Assembly (NCBI GenBank): GCA_023512835.1
Contig: CM042089.1
Coordinates: 25,486,440 to 25,550,439, forward strand
Reading direction: 5' to 3'
Origin: Taxillus chinensis
Taxonomy: Eukaryota > Streptophyta > Magnoliopsida > Santalales > Loranthaceae
DNA length: 64,000 nucleotides
The position numbers and the translations under genes were made by a program. This document shows, piece by piece, positions 23,201 through 31,722 of the stretch; within the stretch, counting starts at the first letter, position 1; every line of letters starts with the position of its first letter. Under the pieces are notes generated by a model. That model did no database searches, was not told the DNA's origin, and saw nothing but the letters and a program-made list of their open reading frames with translations.

Positions 23201-26200
23201 CGCATGCTAACTCTTTTTTCTTTTTTCTTTTTTTGCACTTAAATAACTATGCTATTTTGTTACCCATCCATTTTAACATTTGCATTTCAGCCACACTAAA
23301 CTTCTGTGTATGTTATTTTTTTTATCACAAAGAATGTGTATCAAGTGTCTCATATAAAACTTTCGTTTTTAAATTTATTCATATTCTTGTCCATCCTATG
23401 TGAATGTTGATTGCTCGCTTGCGTTAGCTTGATAGAACAGCTTATCGCCTATGATACCTGCAGCAAACAAGTGAAAAACTATTTTTGTATGCCTTTGAAG
23501 CTGTTAATGCCGTGTGATATTTAAGAAATGACCCTCTGGTTCGATTTACCTGGTAGAAAGAGTTTGCCTGAGAACGTTAAGTAGTGGTATATCAGAATTT
23601 TGATAATCAACCTTGGGATAGTGAGGGGCACTCAAAGAATTTCATGCTGTAAATGCAGTCAGCAGAACATTGTCCGTCAGCACAATCAAGGAAACACAAG
23701 TTTATTATAGTTCTATACATCTACATCCCTTTTGCCTTTTTCCAAAGCAAGCACCTTTCTTGTCTGTGTTCATCCACTGTGCCTTTTATGACAGATACAG
23801 CACAATACAAAATATTGCATTCCTTTGTTAGAGGCTACAGGTAAAAAAAGCAAAAAAAGGAAAGTGTTGCTCCTGCACTGAAGGTTTTTTCACATGTATT
23901 GAAGTTTGAAAACTCATCGTTTCAATAATATGAAGTAATTGGTACTGAGTTTACCCTTCCAAAACATATTTCCTCAGTAAAGAAGATAGCCTTTGTTATA
24001 CAATATTTTAACTCCCATTAGTTTGATCTACAAGGCATATAAGTCTCAACTCTTGAATCACAAACTTAAAACTCAGGCAATATGAGTGAATATCATAGCA
24101 CTATCCATGCTATTGTGTGATATATGATTGATTTTTACCCTCATATGATATATTCTTCAAATACAATATATAAGATCTTGGAGTTCCTCCTACTGTATCC
24201 ATGATTTTCTGTAACATGTCAATTGTAAACACTATAATTAATCAGTACCCAGATATTTTTTTAATGAAAAAGATGTGTAAGTCTTTGGATCAACAAATTA
24301 ACTATAAATTTTCCATTTTCCATTTTCCATTAACAACTTTCCCTTGAGATAAAAAAAAGAAAACTGATGTTATAGACGATTAGCTGGTTTAGCACATGAG
24401 AGAACAAAATAAAATTGTCTAATTTTTTACAACATGTATGGTTGAGGTAATGAAATAGGGAAGTAATAGAATTTATATTTCACCGGAATAGAATATAGAA
24501 GAAATAGGATTTTTTTTTTGGTTCAAGTAATTGAACATGGAAGGAATAGCAAATCTTTTCTTTAATTGGTAACATAAGTAAATTTAAAATATATCGATCA
24601 AAATATAAAAAAAATAAAAATATTAATATGAGGTTGGCCTCAATCAATTTCACCACTCAAAAGTCAAAACCAATCAATACTAACATGGCTTCTCCTCCTA
24701 TGATCGTCAGAGTCTCCTACCTCTTCCTCGCTGCAATCCTTCTCCAATCTCTTTTTACGCATCTGTTTTCGATTTTTAGAAGTGAATCCTTTTGAATTAG
24801 AGGCCGGAAGAGGTATGGCAGAGCATACCCTTCGAAAGAGCTTGGTTCAACGCTATGCTCAGGTATGACACCATCCACTTCATGGAAGAGGTATGGCAAA
24901 GGCCGGAAGAGGTATGACAATGTGCAGCAGCTAGAGCGACTGCATAGCACTGGATCTGAAGGTAGGGGCTACTTTGTCCATGGATTTGATGACTGATCTG
25001 AATCGGTTGTAGGAGAATGCCATCAGATGTGATAAGTGTAGAGAAATGTGATTGTGATATAAGTGGTGATATTGATGAATTCTTTTACCTTTTAGTTTTT
25101 TTTTAAATACAATTTAATAGGTCATTTTTAAGGGTGAACTTTGGCATCATGTGTGGCCTGACCCCTATCCGGACCCGGCCACTCACTGGAGCTTTGAGCA
25201 CCGGGTTTACCCTTTTTTAAGGTAATAATGAGTTTAGATATTCTGACAAATTACTCCACCAGAATAGGGATGGAGTACTGATTCTATTTGAAAAGGTGAA
25301 CCAAACAATTATATCAAAATAAAGCTCGTATGAGCATTCTAAAGAGGAACCAAGCATGATGTTATTGTAAGCATGCCCTGAAATTGACCATGTGAATAGA
25401 TCATATAGGAGATGAGTTGAACCTAGGGCTTAAGATCTTGTTGGGTGCAGTTTTTCTCAACCAGATTTGAGATGTTCATGTTGTATTTTGTCTCACGTGT
25501 ATGCGAGGTGCCTTTTTACTTCATTAATTTTTTGAAATTCTTTTAAAGGTTTTTTTTAATCTTAGAAGCAGAGTTTAGTGATGCAGTTGAAATTGGAAAC
25601 ATGAGTGAAGCTTTTTTAACGATTCTTGTCATGTTTTTGGTTTTTGTAAAAATTTAATCTGGGTGTTAGTTTATTAGAGTTATTAATTGTGTAGTCCTGG
25701 TGAGAGAAGTATATATTGATTTGTGACTTCATAATTTGCTTGCTTTGGTGATGCAGCTTTTTCATGCTTCTCTTAAAATTGGTGTTCTAGAAATGGAAAG
25801 ACATGAAGTTCATTATTCAATTTTTTTAAAAATATTTGCCTGCCAACAAAATTAGTGTAGAGCAAAACTAATTCCGATTAAAATTATCCCCCCTTGTTTT
25901 ACTTTTTCCATTTCTTTTTTCCCCTCATTGTTTTACTTCTCTTGTAGGTTTTTTTATCTCTGTCATTTGATGAGGATCTTGGGAAACCTGAAACAATGAA
26001 TGCCGATAATAAGGTCAGAGACCGGAAAAATAAGAAAAGGAGGAATGTTGAGGAGCTAAGTCAACTAAAAGACAACGACAAGAAGAAAAGTAAGCGAGAA
26101 TTACAGACAAAGACAAGAGAAGAGGTTTTCCATCTTTGCATTTATATGCTATTTTTGCATTTATATGTTCAGTTTTTCAATTCTGTTGTGTTATGCAGGT

Positions 26201-28859
26201 CTATGCTGATTACAATGCTGCTTCTCTCGCCTCAGATGTGATAGACAAGAAACAGATGCAGTCAGAGACCCTCTCTGCTGTATTTCAAACCTACTTTCGG
26301 ATCTTGAAACATACAGTGCAGACAATATCTGATAGGCATGCTCCCATATTGGACAATGACAATATACTAATAATGTACTTGGGCATGTTCCAATGATTTG
26401 TGTGTGTGTGTCTATAAACCAACTTTTACAAGGTTTTTTACACGAATAAGTCTAATGTTGTTTTTGCTTTAATAAAAAAAAATAGTAAAAAGTGGTAGCA
26501 CAAAAGGAAGATTTATTTCTCTATCTTCTCTATTATCTATTATTACCATGTACATGCTATTCTCATGCTATTCTTCACTTTTGTGACTCATGTCCTCTAT
26601 TTGGCTAGGTCTGAAGTGAATGCTGGTTTCTCCACTGCAACTGGGAACCACCCTCTACTTTCGCAATGTTTGATTGGAATTGGAAAATTCTCTCATTTGA
26701 TTGATGTAGATTTTATGGGGGATATTATGAATTATCTGAAAAAGCTTGCTAGTGCTGGAAGCAACTCGAACAATTCTTCTGGGACATTTGTAAAATCTTT
26801 GACCGTATCTGAACGCCTTCAATGCTGTGTTATTGCTTGTAAGGTGATGAAAAGCAATCTGGATGCTCTCAATGTCGATCTGAATGATTTCTTTGTCCAG
26901 CTGTACAATCTCATACCTGAGTATGTGCCTGGAAGGTTAGTACAGGGCAGCTACGAAAGATATGGTGCATTTATATGGTGATAGGTTAACTTAATCTACT
27001 TCTTATGTCTGGCAATGTTAAATGTTAATCCCTTGAGTACAGGCTGGAAGCTTAATTTGTTTTCGTGAATGCCATTGATATCATGACAAAAAGTGCCTTA
27101 TTGGAAGCTTAAAGGAGTAAAAAGGATCACAATTGATATTTCTTCTTACTTAGAGTTTTTAAGTGGCCCTGTGCCTTAATTTTTTCGCCAGTGGCCATGC
27201 TACTTTAATTAAGTACACTAATTTCGCATTCTCAATTGACTCAAACTTCCTGTTTTAGTTTTACTTGAAAGTCCAATAGAATAGTTTCTTCTTACTGAGT
27301 AGATTTTTTGTAATTCTGATTCCAACTTATTTACAGTGCTGATTGTTTTGTTGTTCAGTCTGTAGTTACAGTGTCAGGCATGTCCAAGATTATTTGAAAT
27401 GTTGGTGGTAGATTGGATTATAAATATTTAGGAATTTGTAAGGTGCTGGCTGTCTAATTTTTTATCTGGTTGCAGGCACATTGGCTAGAACTTTTTAATA
27501 GATACTCCTTGCTAATGGTTGAGCTTTCCTAGCAGGGATCAGGGTTCAGTATTAGCTGAAGCTTTTAAGCTGATGCTCTGCGACGGTAGACAGCATGACA
27601 TGCAAAGGGCTGCAGCGTTCGCAAAGAGATTGGCTATGTTCTCGTTGTGTTCTGGATCCGCAGAGTCTATGGCTGGTGAGTTCTAATGTTATATATGAAA
27701 TATTACTGTATGGGATTTTTATTAATCATGATCTACTTAAAACTGATTTGAGACCTACTGCCTTTTGCAGGCTTGGTGACTCTAAAGCATCTTCTTCAAA
27801 AGAATGTTAAGTGTCGGAACTTGTTGGAAAATGATGCTGGAGGTGGCTCTGTTTCTGGTTCCCTTGCGGTAAGCACTACTTAATGTTAAATGTATTCTTG
27901 AGACTAAACAGTATGATGTCATTCATGTTTTTGATTTGTGAATCTGAGAAATGACTAAGGAAATATTCTTGCCAATGCTTTTGGTATATTGGCTCAAGAG
28001 TGACAATTTTGGCGCCTAGCACGACATGTATTCCAGAATAATCACATATTGATGACAACACGTTTAGATGCATTTTTTATGCTTTTCTAATCTAGTCTCT
28101 AAAATAGAAATAAAAAACATAAAATAGATTATCAATCTTCAATTTAAGGATGCATAGTAGTATGCTGCCGTTTCATTCATGAGCTTTTTCAATCTCTATA
28201 GAAATTATGACCCCTAATTTAGTTGGGTGAGTTATTACATTGTAATACCTGTTTTCATCAATGCAGATAGATCCGTGTGGTGATTTTAACTTTTAAATAT
28301 TGTGAATTATGGTCACCCAAACGTCAGTTAAATGATTTTTAGGTCCTCCGCATACATCCAAAAAATTGAAATCTTTTCATTTGATCTGCAGAAATACCAG
28401 CCATATTCCCCTGATCCAAACCTTTGTGGTGCATTTGCTACCGTGCTTTGGGAACTAAATCTTTTATCCAAGCATTATAATCCAGCTGTTTCGACCATGG
28501 CTTCTGGAATTGCAAGCATGGGTGCCACCAACAGCCAAGTACACCTGGGGTTTGTCTCTCCTCAGCAAGCTTTCCAAGACTCATCCCTGGAGAGGGAATC
28601 CTTTGACATTAAGAACAATTTCCGGAAATTGAATCACACGTCGAAAAAAGCTAGCAATGCCCTTACAAGTAGTCTTGGGGATTCTATGGATCCATTAAGC
28701 ACAACTGATGAAGACGCAGTGAGGAAAAAGTTTTCGGAGCATTTTGCTCTCGTCTTTGACATTGCAGAGAATGAGAAATTGAGGTCTGATTTAGAGAGAA
28801 CTAAGTTATCCGTGCAGTTATATGGAAGGTTCAAACAAAAGGAGAAACGAAAGCGTTAG
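7675..28859 (+). CDS. NOC3: Nucleolar complex protein 3 homologue (NOC3-like), 13 exons
   Basis: Recognised from its protein: a start MGRKQKKQK followed by an acidic VSDEDIKFF block, a lysine-rich stretch in exon 3, the NOC3 N-terminal domain (about residues 182-290, exons 4-6, with [20 protein letters not shown]) and a CBF/MAK21 domain (about 500-710, exons 10-13, with [13 protein letters not shown] and [15 protein letters not shown]). In yeast and plants Noc3 acts with Noc2 in the nucleolus and nucleoplasm in maturation and export of pre-60S ribosomal particles; yeast Noc3 is also linked to replication licensing. My exon model (7675-7838, 12662-12828, 12940-13145, 15907-16115, 16235-16337, 20715-20878, 22518-22656, 25948-26124, 26199-26335, 26609-26935, 27536-27675, 27771-27868, 28392-28859) gives 2499 bases, 832 residues, uninterrupted, about the length expected of a plant NOC3. 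Two donors (after exons 7 and 9) are non-GT. The large introns are full of TEs. Confidence 0.93.
8690..9630 (+). mobile_element. Degenerate RTE-type LINE reverse transcriptase remnant
   Basis: In shifting plus-strand frames the sequence recalls the plant RTE/BovB-like reverse transcriptase. HQGSALSPFFFA-type and [13 protein letters not shown] motifs lie near 8800-8860, the catalytic [11 protein letters not shown] block near 8900-8930, a [17 protein letters not shown] block near 8970-9030 and a late WICG-block near 9335-9350. Many stops and frameshifts mean it is long dead. Ends are not defined; the right side is cut by the hAT MITE. Confidence 0.6.
9634..10091. mobile_element. hAT-type MITE, GC-rich ends, 8-bp target duplication
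   Basis: 458-bp element with perfect 17-base terminal inverted repeats (TAGGGGTGTAAAACGGG at the left; its complement ends at 10091). The flanks are CATGCATT (9626-9633) and CATGTATT (10092-10099), an 8-bp duplication with one mismatch, as made by hAT transposases. Both subterminal parts are packed with CGGGCC/GGCCCG palindromes around an AT-rich middle (about 9785-9985). It has no coding capacity and is non-autonomous. Confidence 0.9.
10199..12428 (-). mobile_element. L1-type LINE, 5'-truncated, in NOC3 intron 1
   Basis: Antisense to NOC3. The minus strand ends in a short poly(A), read as T on the plus strand from 10199. Flanking 8-bp duplication GTGATGTT at 10191-10198 and 12429-12436. It codes for the C-terminal half of ORF2: the reverse transcriptase starts in a [14 protein letters not shown] block near 12420 and continues as a 277-codon frame (12354-11521) with [23 protein letters not shown], the catalytic FADD, and RQCDPLS where RQGDPLS is usual. 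Past frameshifts comes a zf-RVT zinc-binding region (10915-10520) with [14 protein letters not shown] and [18 protein letters not shown]. Endonuclease and ORF1 are missing (5' truncation). The plus-strand open frames here are shadows. Confidence 0.92.
12662..12828 (+). CDS. NOC3: NOC3 exon 2
   Basis: Acceptor TATGATAG, donor GTATAT. Encodes [19 protein letters not shown] and the family signature [17 protein letters not shown]. Coding phase matches both neighbours. Confidence 0.93.
12940..13145 (+). CDS. NOC3: NOC3 exon 3
   Basis: Acceptor TGCAATAG, donor GTATAT. Encodes an acidic patch (AIDDDGG) followed by a strongly basic stretch ([18 protein letters not shown], about residues 147-164), a probable bipartite nuclear or nucleolar localisation signal. 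Ends in phase 0. Confidence 0.92.
14460..14660 (+). mobile_element. Possible Copia 3' LTR fragment with polypurine tract
   Basis: An AGCTTTAATTTGAGGGAG block (about 14477-14494) resembles a Copia polypurine tract. It is followed by LTR-like text with a terminal CTCACAATAAAATAAG, a usual polyadenylation region of small Copia LTRs. No matching partner LTR was found, and ends are undefined. Confidence 0.3.
15283..15435 (-). mobile_element. Possible Copia primer site and gag start, minus strand
   Basis: The minus strand reads TGGTATTAGAGC at 15432-15421, one transition away from the Met-tRNA primer site. It is followed by a short frame with [19 protein letters not shown], which looks like the start of a Copia gag. 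Very short; boundaries unknown. Confidence 0.35.
15907..16115 (+). CDS. NOC3: NOC3 exon 4 (NOC3 domain)
   Basis: Acceptor GTGTAG, donor GTAGGG. Encodes the start of the NOC3 domain: [17 protein letters not shown], then [19 protein letters not shown] and [20 protein letters not shown], all strongly conserved in the family as I know it. Confidence 0.95.
16235..16337 (+). CDS. NOC3: NOC3 exon 5
   Basis: Acceptor GCTACAG, donor GTTTGG. Encodes [20 protein letters not shown] and [14 protein letters not shown], the middle of the NOC3 domain. Ends in phase 0. Confidence 0.95.
16528..17153 (-). mobile_element. Second L1-type LINE copy, strongly 5'-truncated
   Basis: 626-bp copy of the 3' end of the LINE found in intron 1, again antisense to NOC3. 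Matching blocks include the CATACAACTAATCACCCAAA motif near 16680 (parallel to 10358) and the zf-RVT coding part. It is flanked by the 9-bp duplication GTAATCATT at 16519-16527 and 17154-17162. Non-coding, from an independent insertion. Confidence 0.9.
17258..17286. repeat. (TA)n microsatellite
   Basis: Uninterrupted TA run within LTR-like sequence of the intron 5 Copia remnant. Confidence 0.95.
17520..18378 (+). repeat. Direct tandem duplication, period about 434 bp
   Basis: Copy 1 (17520-17953) and copy 2 (17954-18378) are near identical; for example CTTTTCTAACCCTGTATTC starts at 17521 and 17955. Each copy has two Met-tRNA primer-like sites (TGGTATCAG) preceded by AATAAAATAAAC and LTR-end text, so the unit includes two LTR-end/primer junctions. 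It probably arose by unequal recombination between nested LTR ends. Confidence 0.9.
20715..20878 (+). CDS. NOC3: NOC3 exon 6
   Basis: Acceptor TTGACAG, donor GTTGTT. Encodes [20 protein letters not shown], then [19 protein letters not shown] and SPDDIIR, the end of the NOC3 domain. The codon split AG/G is completed by exon 7. Confidence 0.95.
20879..22517 (+). other. NOC3 intron 6
   Basis: 1.6-kb AT-rich intron. No element recognised. The open frame 22336-22662 is intron sequence running into exon 7. Confidence 0.8.
22518..22656 (+). CDS. NOC3: NOC3 exon 7, GC donor
   Basis: Acceptor TTTCACAG. Encodes [20 protein letters not shown] and [17 protein letters not shown]. Directly after this the genome reads GCATGA; translating on gives Ala then a stop, whereas splicing from GC at 22657 to exon 8 gives the conserved [17 protein letters not shown] in phase. 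No GT donor keeps these residues. I therefore call a GC-AG intron; a GT to GC mutation is the alternative. Confidence 0.87.
22795..22935. repeat. CT-rich low-complexity tract
   Basis: Irregular CTTCTTCTCTCTT-type polypyrimidine sequence on the transcribed plus strand. The phenylalanine/serine/leucine-rich open frames across it are artefacts of composition. Confidence 0.9.
24518..25310. mobile_element. Possible non-autonomous TIR element
   Basis: The left side reads TTTTGGTTCAAG and the right side ends GGTGAACCAAACAA, an imperfect inverted pair around TTTGGTTCA. Target duplications were not identified and the interior is non-coding (an imperfect inner repeat GGCCGGAAGAGGTATG occurs at about 24802 and 24900). 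Weakly supported. Confidence 0.25.
25948..26124 (+). CDS. NOC3: NOC3 exon 8
   Basis: Acceptor CTTGTAG, donor GTTTTC. Encodes [15 protein letters not shown] followed by a charged linker rich in K, R, D and E ([20 protein letters not shown]), a second possible nuclear signal. The next intron is only 74 bases. Confidence 0.94.
26199..26335 (+). CDS. NOC3: NOC3 exon 9, donor uncertain
   Basis: Acceptor TTATGCAG. Encodes [20 protein letters not shown] and [17 protein letters not shown]. Ending at GATAG with a GC donor (GCATGC at 26336) joins to exon 10 as SDR-SEVNAG in phase. An alternative GT donor at 26375 also keeps phase but adds 13 residues ([13 protein letters not shown]). RNA data would decide. 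Confidence 0.8.
26609..26935 (+). CDS. NOC3: NOC3 exon 10 (CBF/MAK21 domain start)
   Basis: Acceptor TTGGCTAG, donor GTTAGT. Encodes [55 protein letters not shown] and [20 protein letters not shown], the start of the CBF/MAK21 region. Confidence 0.96.
27536..27675 (+). CDS. NOC3: NOC3 exon 11
   Basis: Acceptor CTAGCAG, donor GTGAGT. Encodes [20 protein letters not shown] and [20 protein letters not shown], core of the CBF/MAK21 domain. Confidence 0.96.
27771..27868 (+). CDS. NOC3: NOC3 exon 12
   Basis: Acceptor CTTTTGCAG, donor GTAAGC. Encodes [20 protein letters not shown] and a glycine/serine segment. Confidence 0.96.
28392..28859 (+). CDS. NOC3: NOC3 exon 13 (terminal)
   Basis: Acceptor TGATCTGCAG; stop TAG at 28857-28859. 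Encodes [37 protein letters not shown] (end of the CBF domain), a [10 protein letters not shown] block, and a basic C terminus [10 protein letters not shown]. Longest exon, fully open. Confidence 0.96.
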   Translation, partial: KYQPYSPDPNLCGAFATVLWELNLLSKHYNPAVSTMASGIASMGATNSQVHLGFVSPQQAFQDSSLERESFDIKNNFRKLNHTSKKASNALTSSLGDSMDPLSTTDEDAVRKKFSEHFALVFDIAENEKLRSDLERTKLSVQLYGRFKQKEKRKR

Positions 28860-30542
28860 TTGGCCAGTGTATGTAAGCGGATCAGCTTGTTGTTTCTTCG
28901 ACAGTGGTTTTTGTGTAAGTTAAGGTCAGAGATCCACTTTAATTTTAATTCCTAGTTAGCCATCTGCATCTTTCTATACTGTGAACAAAACAGAACTTGA
29001 GTGTGTTCTCAAATTTTGATCTGATTCCAACTAAAATATAAAATCTAGATCGACTATTCTTTTTGGTTTTTGGTAAAAGCTGTCTGTACGCGGCTCAATA
29101 ATTATCTTGTTCTGTACGGTATAACCAACAAAAACAAGTCTAAATCATAAAGCGAGTAGTGAGGGTCTTTGGTAAAAGCTGTACACAGCTCAATTATTAT
29201 CTGATGGATTTATTTTCTCATGTACGGTGCAGTATAATTATAAATGTATTCAATTCACGCGCTTATAATTTTAATGCATTAAAGTCAAAATAAACGCTGC
29301 GGTTTATATATATTTGTCTTCAAAGAAGCCGTGTAACTTTAGATGTACGGCACTGGGAGCTTACCGCACAAACCAATTTTAGTAGAATCAATTATGATTA
29401 TAGCAAAGGTGCTGTGATGGGTGTACATCCATGCGTCGGACAAGTATTGATCAGTCTTCTTTGACTTTTGGTGGTCTAAATTACGTTTTTTTAGTGTGAG
29501 CTAATCAGGCTGCGAAGACCCTCATTAATTAAAAAAGAATAATTATAGCATGCTCCTGGGGTAAGTCGACTATCACGAACGCGGGTGGAATAGGGAGATT
29601 TATAGTCTCATGTTTGAATTCGCATGACTTATGTCTGTGTAGTGGGTATGCATACATGGAGAGTGAGTTAGGGGCCAGAAGCGGCACCTCTCCTCCCAGT
29701 TTGGCTACTCCGGGGAATTCGGATCCTATGTGATATAGAAAATTTATACAGTAGTCCTCCAGTATTTTTTTTGTTTTTTTTTTTAAATTGCATAGTTTTA
29801 ATATATTATATTTTACAGTTATTGCAGAAAATCCTGATTGGGTTGGTTCTACGTGTTCCTCGGCTATAAACCCCAAATAATAAGAATATTATTATTATTA
29901 TTATAACATATTTGGTTAGAAATGGGCACACCTTATTATTCAATTTTCTTATTAATTTATATTTATATATTTTAGCACTTCAAAATTATAACACAAAGTT
30001 CATTTTATAGTTCATAATGCGTCGATTTTCTGTACCTCGGTTTCATATAAGACATTCAACTCTGGGCTAGTATGTGCTAACAAATAAATGCATCAATATC
30101 ACATCTTATTCAATCGAGTAAATCACAGAAAAATGGTGGCCAAGATTAAATTAGTAATTAAGTGATTACAAATGGTACCTATATATAATATTAATACGAC
30201 TAATATTAAATATAAATTTATTAAATACAACCAGAGTAATTGAACTGAAATAGTTATGGTTTTATTTTCCAACCCAAATTTAAATTAAATTGTATACTTT
30301 AGATCAATTTTCAATTTTATTTATTTGTTTCTTTGTTTTTTTTAACACCATAGTAACTCTTTAAATTTAACTAAATACTATTTACTATTTTTTATTAAAA
30401 TATTATATTTTTTTCACTATATTTACTTTTTTATTTCTTTTTTTCTTCCCACATTTACCTTTTCATTTAAAAGAATAAATAAATATTTAAAAAATAATAT
30501 TTTAATTGATAAATGGTTAAAATAAGATGGCTAAAAAGTGTG
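28860..30542 (+). other. NOC3 3' UTR and AT-rich intergenic sequence
   Basis: The 3' UTR probably runs about 150-250 bases past the stop, but no unique polyadenylation signal stands out. An imperfect direct repeat (TTTGGTAAAAGCTGT) occurs at about 29071 and 29169. The 115-codon minus-strand frame at 29876-29529 has no recognisable domain. Beyond 29880 the sequence is AT-rich with nothing recognised. Confidence 0.5.
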
Positions 30543-31371
30543 CTTAGGGCTCTGTTTGGTGCTGTGTTTGATTTTCTGTTCTCAAAAATATGTTTTCAGC
30601 AACGGTATTAAAAAAATATTTTAAAATAAATTGAATACGATCTTGATTGTTTGGAGGATGTTTTCGATAAAAATAGAAATAGTTTTTACATTTTGTGGGC
30701 GGGGAGGAGCATGCCGGCAGGAGTCTCATGGACTGGTAGGCTGGATCTCGATGTCTCATGGGGGAAGGTCGCAGGGGACGGCCGGCGCAGAGGGAGTGAG
30801 GAGGGAGGTCGCAGGGGAGGGGGACATGGCAAAGTCGGTTGTCGCAAGGGAGGAGGGAGGTGGCAAGGATGGCCGTCGTAGGGGGGAGGGAGGTTGCAGG
30901 GGCAGCTGGAGGTGGTAGGGACGGATGTCGTATGGGCAGTCGGAGATCGCAGGGGTGGCCGAAGGTGGCAGAGACGGCCATCGCAGACTGGATCTCACAG
31001 GGGCAGCCGTCACAGGGACGAGGGGAGATCGTCGGGGGGCTCGCCAGACTGGATCGAGGGGGAAGGAGAGCTCGCCAGACGAAACGCAGGAGCATCGCCG
31101 GACGAAACGCAAGGGCATCGCCGGTCGAAATGCGGAGAGCGTTGCCTGGACGAAACGCAGGGGGCATCAAAGTATAGGGGCAACGAATTGAACGAAAACA
31201 AAAAACAAGAACAGAAAACACGTATAAGGTGTTTTCACTTTTTGTACGTTTGAGAACAAAATGTTCTCGAAAATCAAAAAAGGAAAACGGTTACCAAACA
31301 TAAATAAGAAGGTATTTTCGTATTAAAAACAGAAAATCGTTTTTGAAGAGCGGTACCAAACAAGCTCTAGA
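30543..31371. mobile_element. TIR element carrying a GC-rich minisatellite
   Basis: The left end GGGCTCTGTTTGGTGC and the right end (inverted) AGAGCTTGTTTGGTACC form imperfect inverted termini of the kind seen in PIF/Tourist- or Mutator-like non-autonomous elements. TGTTCTCAAAAA-like text inside the left end mirrors TTGAGAACA on the right. Between about 30700 and 31170 the GC content jumps, and degenerate repeats of GTCGCAGGGGACGGCC and of a roughly 24-30 base unit with ACGAAACGCAGG and GCATCGCCGG occur. The long open frames in several phases come from this repeat. The target duplication is unclear. Confidence 0.55.
31077..31165. repeat. GC-rich tandem repeat (ACGAAACGC / GCATCGCCGG units)
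   Basis: At least three imperfect copies of a unit reading ACGAAACGCAGGAGCATCG-like, with diverged neighbours to either side. It lies inside the TIR element. Confidence 0.75.
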
Positions 31372-31498
31372 TTGTTGAAATACAAAAGTGATACTTTTGG
31401 GTATTTTAAAGTGACAATTTTAGAAAAATTATAGCAGATGCTCTAAAGGAGCAACTCCTTTTTCTATTTTATTAATATTTTATTTTTGTACTACATGA

Positions 31499-31518
31499 TA
31501 TATATATATATATATATA
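31499..31518. repeat. (TA)n microsatellite
   Basis: Pure TA run. Confidence 0.9.
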
Positions 31519-31526
31519 AAAAGACT

Positions 31527-31722
31527 TAGGATATGTTTATTTTTGGGTTTCTATTTTTAAAATTTTAATTTGAAAACTATTTTTTGAAAAATTCAAAATA
31601 CGTTTTTTTTTGGAAGTTGTTTTCTGTTAAAAAGAAAACTACATCTAAACAAGAAATATTAATCGTTTTTTTATTTAAATACAGAAAATAGTTTTTAAAA
31701 ACTATAACCAAACATAAACCTC
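31527..31722. mobile_element. Short MITE-like element
   Basis: About 196 bp. The left end AGGATATGTTTATTTTTGG pairs imperfectly with the inverted right end AGGTTTATGTTTGGTTATAG, and both are followed inward by AAAAC/TTTTC-rich text. AT-rich and non-coding; family unknown. Confidence 0.4.

Larger units (their letters stand above)
22657..25947 (+). other. NOC3 intron 7
   Basis: 3.3-kb intron, GC...AG. It has a CT-rich tract at 22795-22935, very AT-rich sequence around 23100-23180, and a possible TIR element at about 24518-25310. Otherwise no recognisable content. Confidence 0.8.

Noticed and set aside
30544..31221. 225-codon minus-strand frame and overlapping plus-strand frames
   Set aside because: All are created by the GC-rich minisatellite, with long frames in several phases and repetitive Pro/Arg/Ala or Gly/Arg composition.
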